The notes under the pieces were generated by a model, which was not told the origin of the DNA, searched no databases, and saw nothing but the letters and a program-made list of their open reading frames with translations. A stretch of 48,068 bases of DNA from JAFDWI01 sp964544305 (lineage in GTDB: Bacteria; Actinomycetota; Acidimicrobiia; Acidimicrobiales; Iamiaceae), in contig CAZJAZ010000017.1 in the NCBI GenBank assembly GCA_964544305.1, positions 1 through 48,068 of the forward strand, given 5' to 3'. Shown in pieces: positions 41,819-48,068 of this stretch (its first letter is position 1; each line of letters starts with the position of its first letter). Position numbers and translations under genes: made by a program.

Positions 41819-43158
41819 GTGATGAACTGTTTGCGATTGCCGACCGTGTGATCGGTTGGGCGCATGACAACGAACAAGTTGAGGTTGTGGTTGGTCGAAG
41901 CAACGAGACCGAGATCCGTGTTTACGAAGGTGATATCGAATCACTGTCTTCCGCTGGAACCGCAGGAATTGGTGTTCGAGTAATCACCGGAAATCGTCAA
42001 GGCTTTGCGTATGCGGGCACGCTCGATGATGACGTGCTCGGCGAGGTGCTGGCCGAAGCCCGTGACAATGCGTCGTTTGCAACCGAAGACGGGTTCCTAG
42101 GATTGGCCGAACCTGACGGCGTGAAAATTCCTGAACTCGACTTGTTTCGCGCCGGGCTTGATGCGGTGCCAACCGCGGACAAGGTGGCCATGGCGCTTGA
42201 GTTGGAAGCGGCGGTGCTCGCGGCGGACAAGCGAATTAGCGGGGTCGAAGCAGCCGAGTACGCGGACGGTGTTTCGGAAGGAGTGGTGGTGACCACGACC
42301 GGGATCCGTTCTGGGGGGCGAGAAACGGGCTGTTATCTCGGTGCGTATCCGCTTGCGAAACAAGGTGACGAGACCAAGACCGGTTTTGGGTTTTCGGTGG
42401 GACGCGAGCCATCTGACTTAGATGTTGCGACCGCAGCCGCCGACGCGGCGCAGCGCGCGACACGATTGTTGGGTGCGGTGAAACCAACAGGTGGACGTAT
42501 GACCGTTGTGCTTGACCCGTATGTGAGTGCACAGTTGCTCGGAATTGTGGCCTCAACAATGAATGGTGAAGCCGTCAACAAGGGGCGTTCATTGTTTGCC
42601 GGTCGCCTTGGTGAGACGATCGCGGCACCAATTTTGACGTTGGTAGATGATCCAACTGATGCACGTGCCTATCAGGCAACCGAGTCCGACGGCGAGGGTC
42701 TTGCAACTCGACGAAACGTGCTTGTTGAAGGTGGCGAACTCAAAATGTTCTTGCACAACGCGTATTCGGCGCGACGAGCCGGGACGGTGTCGACCGGGTC
42801 TGCAGTACGTGGATTCAAGTCAACACCAGGCGTTGGTGCTCGGGCCATTCAGATCGATCCGGGCACGAAAGATCAACCAAGTTTGTTGGCTGAGGTGGGC
42901 GAAGGCATTCTCGTGTCGTCGGTGTCCGGCTTGCATTCGGGTGTGAATCCGGTGAGCGGCGATTTTTCAACCGGTGCCGAAGGCTTGCGTATCACCGGGG
43001 GCACCCTTGGCGAGCCGTTGCGCGAGTTCACGATCGCATCGACCTTGCAACGCATGCTGCTTGACGTGATTGCGATCGGCAATGACGTCGAATGGTTGCC
43101 AATGGGGGCCGCAGGTGTGAGCCTGGTGATCCGCGACGTGTCCGTGTCGGGCTTGTAA
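41815..43158 (+). CDS. tldE: TldE/PmbA-family protein
   Basis: A 447-residue PmbA/TldE homologue without the HExxxH motif of its partner, as expected for the non-catalytic subunit of the TldD/E protease. Shared fold segments: RVYEGDIESLSSAGTAGIGVRV and VTTTGIRSGGRETGC in the N-terminal half, VVLDPYVSAQLLGIVAS and GLHSGVNPVSGDFSTGAEGL in the C-terminal half. No peptide modification gene lies alongside, so the substrate is unknown. A small TTCG-loop hairpin (43162-43173) follows the stop and could be a weak terminator facing the convergent FmdB gene. Confidence 0.87.
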   Translation: MSDELFAIADRVIGWAHDNEQVEVVVGRSNETEIRVYEGDIESLSSAGTAGIGVRVITGNRQGFAYAGTLDDDVLGEVLAEARDNASFATEDGFLGLAEPDGVKIPELDLFRAGLDAVPTADKVAMALELEAAVLAADKRISGVEAAEYADGVSEGVVVTTTGIRSGGRETGCYLGAYPLAKQGDETKTGFGFSVGREPSDLDVATAAADAAQRATRLLGAVKPTGGRMTVVLDPYVSAQLLGIVASTMNGEAVNKGRSLFAGRLGETIAAPILTLVDDPTDARAYQATESDGEGLATRRNVLVEGGELKMFLHNAYSARRAGTVSTGSAVRGFKSTPGVGARAIQIDPGTKDQPSLLAEVGEGILVSSVSGLHSGVNPVSGDFSTGAEGLRITGGTLGEPLREFTIASTLQRMLLDVIAIGNDVEWLPMGAAGVSLVIRDVSVSGL

Positions 43159-43186
43159 TACCGGGTTCGCCCGTTGCGTTGAATGT

Positions 43187-43525
43187 TTAGTCGGATTTGG
43201 TGGCGGCAGCTTTTGGCTTGTCGGCCTTCTTTACCGACTTCGTTGCCTTCGAATCTGATTTCGTTTCAGATTTCTTCGTGTCACCATTGGATGAACTTGA
43301 CGATGATTCAGACGCCGATGAGGCCGCCGACGTCGTTGACGACTTACTCGCCCCACTGTCGTTCACGTAAAAGCCCGATCCCTTGAATGCAATCCCCACA
43401 TTGCCATAGACCTTCTTGAGACGCCCGCCGCACTCGGGGCATTCGGTGAGCGCATCATCACTAAAGGCTTGGTGCACTTCAATGTTTGTGGAACAGTCGG
43501 CACATCGGTATTCGTACACAGGCAT
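43187..43525 (-). CDS. FmdB-family zinc-ribbon protein
   Basis: A 112-residue protein. The N-terminal MPVYEYRCADC and TECPECGGRLKKVYG form the CxxC...CxxC zinc ribbon (Cys8, Cys11, Cys29, Cys32) of FmdB proteins. The remainder (about 58-112) is a low-complexity Ser/Lys/Thr tail, probably disordered. FmdB proteins are implicated in gene regulation, but the molecular role is unclear. ATG 43525 has GAGG 7 bases upstream; the frame extends further but begins outside the family. Confidence 0.82.
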   Translation of the reverse strand: MPVYEYRCADCSTNIEVHQAFSDDALTECPECGGRLKKVYGNVGIAFKGSGFYVNDSGASKSSTTSAASSASESSSSSSNGDTKKSETKSDSKATKSVKKADKPKAAATKSD

Positions 43526-43644
43526 GGAGAACCTCAAAAACTCGCTGACGAGAGCACCATTTGATTCTTGACGAATTGGCACTCAATGGCGTTGACTGCC
43601 AGTGTACCGGTCGTGCTGCAATGACCGAAAGAACATCGGCATCT

Positions 43645-45120
43645 TCAGGTGCGGTTTATCTCGCTGAGAAACGTGAAGCGAACGTGTCGGGTCGAGGGAT
43701 CGGCCACGTCAAGGTGCACGGTCACACGGCTTCCAAGAGGCAGACCGGCTCCTTCGACTCGGGCACTGACCGCTGGGTCGTCAAGCAATATCGTGCCACG
43801 GTCACGCGATTGCGCATGCGCACCGGCTGTTGTTAGGACTGTGCTGTTGGCGTCAGCTTTCTCGACGTCAACAATTACCCCCACAAACTGTTCCCCAACG
43901 CGAGGTGCAAGCACGGCGGCCTCGGTTCCATCAACGATTGCCCGTTCAAAAGAATGGGCGCGACGGTTGGAAGTCGCCATCGTTTCGACAAGCGCGTCGA
44001 GCGCTTCACTCGCCCAATTCGGCACCGGTTTCCCCGCAACGAGCGCGACACAGACTTCATTGGCAAACCGGTCGCACAAGCGTCGAATGGGCGCGGTGAC
44101 GTGTGCATAGGTGCCGCCAATGCCAGCATGAGTCGTAATTTCGGGCAATTCTCCGTGAAAGGCACGGTAGCCAGCACCTCGAAGTAAAGACCCGGCAAGG
44201 TCGATAAACGCGATATGACGGGGATCCGCGCGGTTCAGGCTGGCAAGTACTTGGCCTGGCGTTGCGCCTGGCTGCCAGTGGACACCAAGTGGTTCGGCTG
44301 CTTGTTTAAGGCGATGGAGCGCAGAGTCGTCAGCGTCAGGCAATGTGCGCAAAAATCCGATTCGACCTTCGATCATGATGTGCGCGGCGGCCGCGCCGGT
44401 CAGCAAGGAAACTTGTGCATTCCAGTTTTCGGCGGGAAGTGGTCGGCGAAAGCTCAATTGCCAGCCAGATTCCGTCTTGTCAACCTGCTGGTCGGGCAGA
44501 TCAAGCTCAATCGCACCGTGTGCAATTGCTCGTTGATGACGTGTTTGGCCAAATCGAGGGAGGGCTGCAATTGCTTCAGGAAGCGCTTTGGTATCGGAGA
44601 AATGTTGGACTTGGTCGTAGCTGAGCTTGGCCCGGCTTCGCACGATTGCCCGTCGAAGTTCCACGGTGCCGGGTTCACCATCGCCGTCCACTTCAATGCG
44701 CCACACCAGTGCCGGTCGATCAACGCCGGGCAGCAAGCTCATTGCGCCTTGGCCTAAAGCATCGGGATACAACGGGATGCGACGGTCTGGCGCATAGAGG
44801 GTTTCACCCCGCTCACGCGCGGCGAGATCAACTGGGCCTCCGGGTTTGACAAACGTTGCGACGTCCGCGATCGCATAATGCACGATCCACCCGCCGGACT
44901 CGCGGGTTTCAATCGAAACGGCTTGATCAAGATCAAGGCTTGTCGGGGGATCAATCGTGACCAAGTCAATATCGGTTGCATCGGGGAGGTTCGGGAGTTG
45001 TCGTGTTGAAACTTGCTGTGCTTCGTCGAGTGCCTCAACCCCAAATTGTGTGTTGATTTCTAGTTCTGCACAGAGCGCAGCAATGTCGAGTGGAGTTGCA
45101 GAAGAGTTCGATGCTCGCAT
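43645..45120 (-). CDS. RNase II/R-family (RNB) ribonuclease
   Basis: A 491-residue 3'-5' exoribonuclease catalytic protein. The RNB signature starts at IDPPTSLDLDQAVSIE; two of the active-site Asp are clear, but the fourth position of the E. coli motif (D-I-D-D) is Gln (DLDQ), a version I recall as frequent in actinobacteria. Later RNB segments: YADVATFVKPG-like IADVATFVKPG, TYAHVTAPIRRLCDRFAN and the C-terminal FVGVIVDVEKADANS. There is no clear cold-shock or S1 domain, so it is the short type. ATG 45120 fits the family N-terminus. It is divergent from galU. Confidence 0.85.
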   Translation of the reverse strand: MRASNSSATPLDIAALCAELEINTQFGVEALDEAQQVSTRQLPNLPDATDIDLVTIDPPTSLDLDQAVSIETRESGGWIVHYAIADVATFVKPGGPVDLAARERGETLYAPDRRIPLYPDALGQGAMSLLPGVDRPALVWRIEVDGDGEPGTVELRRAIVRSRAKLSYDQVQHFSDTKALPEAIAALPRFGQTRHQRAIAHGAIELDLPDQQVDKTESGWQLSFRRPLPAENWNAQVSLLTGAAAAHIMIEGRIGFLRTLPDADDSALHRLKQAAEPLGVHWQPGATPGQVLASLNRADPRHIAFIDLAGSLLRGAGYRAFHGELPEITTHAGIGGTYAHVTAPIRRLCDRFANEVCVALVAGKPVPNWASEALDALVETMATSNRRAHSFERAIVDGTEAAVLAPRVGEQFVGVIVDVEKADANSTVLTTAGAHAQSRDRGTILLDDPAVSARVEGAGLPLGSRVTVHLDVADPSTRHVRFTFLSEINRT

Positions 45121-45128
45121 GGCCCTTG

Positions 45129-45158
45129 TTCTTGTTGAACGGTCTGGATCAGTATCAT
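45129..45158 (+). promoter_or_regulatory. Candidate galU promoter
   Basis: TTCTTG (45129-45134), an 18-base spacer and TATCAT (45153-45158) give a plausible sigma-70-type promoter about 57 bases before GTG 45216, which has its own AAGGA ribosome binding site. Confidence 0.35.
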
Positions 45159-45215
45159 GGTAAGTGGGCCAGGGCGTCGGCTGCACTGCTTGTGGCGCAC
45201 GAACAAAAGGAAATC

Positions 45216-46121
45216 GTGAACAAAGTGAATCAAGTCGTACGTACCGCGGTGATCCCTGCGGCGGGGCTCGGCACCCGCTTTCTTCCTGCTACCAAGGCAC
45301 AGCCCAAAGAAATGCTGCCGGTCGTTGACAAACCCGCAATTCAGTATGTGGTGGAAGAGGCAGTTCGGGCGGGCATTGACGACATTTTGATCATTACCGG
45401 CCGTGGAAAACGCAGTATCGAGGATCATTTCGACCGGCAGTTTGAGTTGGAGTATTTCCTAGAAAACAAGGGGAAAGACCGGCTCCTCAACACGGTCCGG
45501 GACCTTGCAGAACTCGCCGATATTCACTATGTGCGGCAAGGCGAACCGCTTGGTTTGGGACATGCCGTGTCAGTGGCACGCAAGCATGTGGGGAATCGAC
45601 CCTTTGCGGTGATGCTTGGCGACGACTTGATGGTCGATGATTCGAAGGTCTTGTGTTCAATGATCGACGCACACGCCGAACATGGCGGATCGGTTGTGGC
45701 GCTGCGCGACGTTCCTCGCAGCGAAATTTCGGCGTATGGCTGTGCTGACGTCGGCGAAAGTGCAGTTGTGGACGGGGAACACCTCGTCAAAATAAAGGGC
45801 ATAGTTGAAAAGCCCAGCCCGCAAGATGCTCCGTCGACCATGGCGGTCATGGGCCGGTACTTGTTCACACCCGACATTTTTGATGTGCTCGACAAGGTCA
45901 AACCCGGTGTTGGCGGCGAAATTCAACTCACCGATGCGATTGCTGACCTCCTGTCAACCCATGATGTTTTTGGCTACGTGTTTTCTGAGGGACGCTACGA
46001 CATTGGGTCAAAACTCGACTATTTGCGCGCAACCGTTGAGTTGGCGTTGGAGCGAGACGATCTTGGCGGCCCGTTCGAAGCATTCTTGGTCGACTTGATG
46101 AAGAAACGGGCGGCTCAATGA
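45216..46121 (+). CDS. galU: UTP-glucose-1-phosphate uridylyltransferase
   Basis: A 301-residue nucleotidyltransferase making UDP-glucose from UTP and glucose 1-phosphate, the donor for many envelope glycans and for OtsA-type trehalose synthesis. The signature GLGTRFLPATKAQPKEMLPVVDKP sits at residues about 14-37 (written here in two parts: GLGTRFLPATKAQ and PKEMLPVVDKP). FAVMLGDDLMVDD is the metal site, KPGVGGEIQLTDAI the C-terminal motif. GTG 45216 has AAGGA 6 bases upstream. It is followed by moaC after 13 bases. Confidence 0.95.
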   Translation: MNKVNQVVRTAVIPAAGLGTRFLPATKAQPKEMLPVVDKPAIQYVVEEAVRAGIDDILIITGRGKRSIEDHFDRQFELEYFLENKGKDRLLNTVRDLAELADIHYVRQGEPLGLGHAVSVARKHVGNRPFAVMLGDDLMVDDSKVLCSMIDAHAEHGGSVVALRDVPRSEISAYGCADVGESAVVDGEHLVKIKGIVEKPSPQDAPSTMAVMGRYLFTPDIFDVLDKVKPGVGGEIQLTDAIADLLSTHDVFGYVFSEGRYDIGSKLDYLRATVELALERDDLGGPFEAFLVDLMKKRAAQ

Positions 46122-46134
46122 AAGCGACAATTCG

Positions 46135-46644
46135 GTGACCACATCGCATCGATTTCTTGATCCACTTTCGGCAAATCGGGCGGGTTCGGCCTCAATCAAA
46201 GAGGTCACACATCGTCGGGCAGTTGCACGGGGTCAAGTGCACATGCGCCCTGAAACCACATCGCTGGTTGCGTCGGGGGCGGTGAGCAAGGGGGATGTGC
46301 TCGGTGTTGCGCGTGTTGCCGCCATCCAAGCAGCGAAACGCGCCGCAGATTTGTTGCCGTATTGCCACCCTGTCTTGGTTGGGTCAGTGTCGGTGAACTT
46401 TCGAATCGAAGATGCCTTCATTGAGGTCGAGGTCTCGGTGGACACGGTGGATCGCACGGGCGTGGCGATGGAAGCAATGACCGCATGTACCGTGGCATGC
46501 CTGTCGATTTATGACATGTGCAAATCGGCGGACGACTCCATGAGCATCGACAATGTGTCGTTGTGGGAGAAGACCGGCGGCCAATCAGGCCCGTTCCGGC
46601 GACCTACGGCTGGCGAACGTGACAATTCTGTAGTAGATTCGTAA
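46135..46644 (+). CDS. moaC: Cyclic pyranopterin monophosphate synthase
   Basis: A 169-residue enzyme that converts the MoaA product to cyclic pyranopterin monophosphate in molybdenum-cofactor synthesis. ADLLPYCHPVLVG is the LPxCHP signature, with the catalytic region VDTVDRTGVAMEAMTACTVACLSIYDMCKSADDSMSI in the C-terminal half (given here in segments: VDTVDRTGVAMEAM, CLSIYDMCKSADD). No moaA, moaE or molybdopterin transferase lies nearby. In many actinobacteria galU is followed by a moeA-like gene and rimJ; here moaC takes that place. GTG 46135 follows galU by 13 bases. Confidence 0.9.
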   Translation: MTTSHRFLDPLSANRAGSASIKEVTHRRAVARGQVHMRPETTSLVASGAVSKGDVLGVARVAAIQAAKRAADLLPYCHPVLVGSVSVNFRIEDAFIEVEVSVDTVDRTGVAMEAMTACTVACLSIYDMCKSADDSMSIDNVSLWEKTGGQSGPFRRPTAGERDNSVVDS

Positions 46645-46647
46645 CAT
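46619..46647 (+). promoter_or_regulatory. Promoter inside the end of moaC
   Basis: GTGACA (46619-46624), a 17-base spacer and TAACAT (46642-46647) make a good -35/-10 pair overlapping the moaC stop. It would give a leader of about 150 bases for the GlpR-like gene. Confidence 0.45.
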
Positions 46648-46807
46648 CTGCTTCACGGTTGTCATCTTCAGGTGATGATCGTCATGAAGTGGCTGTGGCC
46701 GAGAAGGCACACGTTCCCATCCGACCCGACCGTCGGTATCCACCAATTTCGCGTACGCGACGAGTACGGTCACGACATACCAAAGGCAGGCACGGAGAGT
46801 GACAGTC

Positions 46808-47275
46808 GTGGTTCTGGGAATTCTGGCCATCATATGGGTCGTCGTTCTTGGCTCGTACGCCAAGGATCGTTTCGGTGGCCGAAACCACGACAGCGTGTCG
46901 GCATTTCGGTCGCAAATCTCGACGTTGCAACGCACCCACTCCGGTCCACCGTCAATGTATTCGCAGCGGCAGGCTGTGGGCGCACCGAGTCGCACCGCGT
47001 TGCACTGGCGCTCTGAAGCGGCACGTATTCGTCGCAGGAATGTCCTGTTCGGTCTGCTCGGAGCATTGGGCACGAGCGTGCTAATGGCCGCGGTGACCGG
47101 GTCAACGTTGTTGATTGTTGCGACGGTCATTTGTGCGGCCGCCCTTGCTGGCTATGTCACCCTTCTCGTGAATCAACAGCGGATTATTGCTGAGCAACAA
47201 GCCAAAGTGCGTCGCATTCACCCGGCCACCCGGCGTGCAGCATCACAACCAATGGCAATTGCCCGTCGGTCATAA
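46808..47275 (+). CDS. GlpR-like small membrane protein
   Basis: A 155-residue membrane protein. The first helix (VVLGILAIIWVVVLG) is at the extreme N-terminus, then a basic cytoplasmic part (SAFRSQISTLQRTH), then two helices (about 80-120: LLGALGTSVLMAAV; IVATVICAAALAGYVTLLV) and a basic tail. Layout and location after galU resemble the actinobacterial galU-moeA(glp)-rimJ-glpR locus, where GlpR partners the gephyrin-like division protein Glp. No glp gene is present here, so the match is inference from topology and synteny. GTG 46799 or 46808 are both possible starts; GGAGA precedes. Confidence 0.45.
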   Translation: MVLGILAIIWVVVLGSYAKDRFGGRNHDSVSAFRSQISTLQRTHSGPPSMYSQRQAVGAPSRTALHWRSEAARIRRRNVLFGLLGALGTSVLMAAVTGSTLLIVATVICAAALAGYVTLLVNQQRIIAEQQAKVRRIHPATRRAASQPMAIARRS

Positions 47276-47427
47276 CGACATCACGTAGGAATCACAAGCC
47301 TGACAGATTCAGCGATTCACGTCTGGCCCGAGCTCTGCTATGGCCACACGATCAATGGTCAATGCGGCATCGAGTATCGCCATGTCTGGTCGCTGGCCAA
47401 TTGTGTTAACCAACGTGGACGAAATAC

Positions 47428-47901
47428 TTAGCAGACGTCAACGAACTCGTGAACGACATACACGTAGTCGCCTTTGCGCACCACGCCGGTTCCAACATGG
47501 TCAAAGTTGCCAAGGATGTTGGCCAAGTGTGGTGGCGAGTTGATGAAAGCGGCATTGACCGAATCCAGAGTCGGGCCCATACCAACGTTTTCTGCGAGTC
47601 GGCACCATGTACCTGATTCGTAACCGTTCGAAAGCGTGCTGTGGGACAAACTGCCCTGCTCCGCGAGGTGTTCGGCCCAGGCTTGCGCTTTGGCATCGGC
47701 GGGGGAGTAGTCGGCAAGCGCACTCAAACTGTGTGATGCACGAGTTGCGTTGATTTGATTCTGCACTGTCTGCTGATTTTTTGAAATACAACCGGCCAGG
47801 AGTGCAACGGTGCACACCGATGCAAGGACAACCCCGACACTGCGTCGAATCCGACGCGTGCTCGGTGGGGTGGATTTTTCATCAACGACAACTGCTTCCA
47901 T
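47428..47901 (-). CDS. CAP-domain (SCP-like) lipoprotein
   Basis: A 157-residue exported lipoprotein. The N-terminal basic stretch is followed by a signal helix VVLASVCTVALLAGC with lipobox LAGC (Cys near residue 39). The CAP domain (about 45-157) shows NATRASHSLSALA, QAWAEHLAEQG, LSHST, NVGMGP, and SPPHLANILGNFDHVGTG. Two cysteines (WCRLAEN and the C-terminal VDVC) could pair. CAP proteins act at the cell surface; bacterial function is poorly known. ATG 47901 has GATAAC 6 bases upstream, and the longer frame is probably spurious. Confidence 0.8.
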   Translation of the reverse strand: MEAVVVDEKSTPPSTRRIRRSVGVVLASVCTVALLAGCISKNQQTVQNQINATRASHSLSALADYSPADAKAQAWAEHLAEQGSLSHSTLSNGYESGTWCRLAENVGMGPTLDSVNAAFINSPPHLANILGNFDHVGTGVVRKGDYVYVVHEFVDVC

Positions 47902-48014
47902 AGCGTTGTTATCGGCATTGTGCCAGGGTTTTCTTGAATGAAAGTGGCATGTTGCAACAAACGTCACAAAAGGCGGGATGTGCAGGGCGTTCGACTATGC
48001 TGTGCATTCCCTCT

Positions 48015-48068
48015 GGGGGTGTAGCTCAGCTGGCTAGAGCGCTTCGGTCGCATCGAAGAGGTCGTGGG
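48015..48068 (+). tRNA. tRNA-Ala (anticodon CGC), cut by the window end
   Basis: The 5' part of a tRNA: GGGGGTG acceptor, TAGCTCAG D arm, anticodon stem CTTCG/CGAAG with loop GTCGCAT, giving anticodon CGC that reads GCG (Ala). The T arm and 3' acceptor lie beyond the window edge. Confidence 0.85.

Noticed and set aside
46672..47016. 114-codon ORF overlapping the GlpR-like gene
   Set aside because: It is out of frame with the membrane protein, its product is Arg/His/Ser-rich without any domain, and the GlpR-like frame has clear membrane helices.
1..48068. CRISPR arrays, insertion sequences, phage genes or toxin-antitoxin pairs
   Set aside because: No regularly spaced repeats, transposase or integrase reading frames, terminal inverted repeats or toxin/antitoxin families were seen.

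Overview
This window looks like chromosome from a free-living actinobacterium, most likely of the class Acidimicrobiia (aquatic, Ilumatobacter-like). The evidence is indirect: moderately high GC, many GTG starts, a coproporphyrin-type haem pathway (HemE, ferrochelatase, CgoX and ChdC), a CysO-like sulfur carrier, HelD, a DtxR-family regulator, and a frequent leaderless promoter of the form TAnnnT, 6-8 bases, then ATG or GTG. No phage, insertion sequence or CRISPR array is visible. Most genes sit in short operons with 4-base overlaps.

Layout. 1-4,030: LytR_C protein, otsB, convergent otsA, divergent glycerate kinase. 4,100-8,305: cysO, a strongly structured non-coding segment (4441-4683), chdC, larE, an unknown gene, a NUDIX hydrolase and a GNAT. 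8,306-11,819: PQQ-type sugar dehydrogenase lipoprotein and TesB thioesterase, divergent from a GH1 beta-glucosidase. 11,887-15,421: two GtrA paralogues flank an opposite-strand GT-C-like membrane protein, then a methyltransferase and a 73-residue gene. 15,533-23,783 (minus): a long operon hemE, ferrochelatase, cgoX, lnt, GT4 glycosyltransferase, methyltransferase, alpha/alpha-toroid protein. 23,942-29,200: helD, DtxR-family regulator, cupredoxin, 1-Cys peroxiredoxin, CDF transporter, tRNA-Arg. 29,265-35,760: phosphonate-monoester-hydrolase-like sulfatase, a large membrane protein, an EEP-family nuclease/phosphatase, a crotonase, and an M50 protease with CBS domains. 35,837-43,525: zinc-ribbon/TerB protein, Nfu-type Fe-S protein, dxs preceded by a possible 20-codon leaderless ORF, a PAP2-family membrane enzyme, tldD/tldE and an FmdB zinc ribbon. 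43,645-48,068: RNB ribonuclease, galU, moaC, a GlpR-like membrane protein, a CAP-domain lipoprotein and the start of tRNA-Ala.

Common themes are haem, iron and redox handling, lipoprotein and cell-envelope glycan synthesis, and trehalose and sugar metabolism. The most noteworthy observations are the candidate structured RNA between cysO and chdC, the short ORF abutting dxs, an Lnt whose catalytic cysteine is serine, a DtxR-family regulator with an altered primary metal site, and the repeated leaderless promoter signature, which also fixes many start codons.
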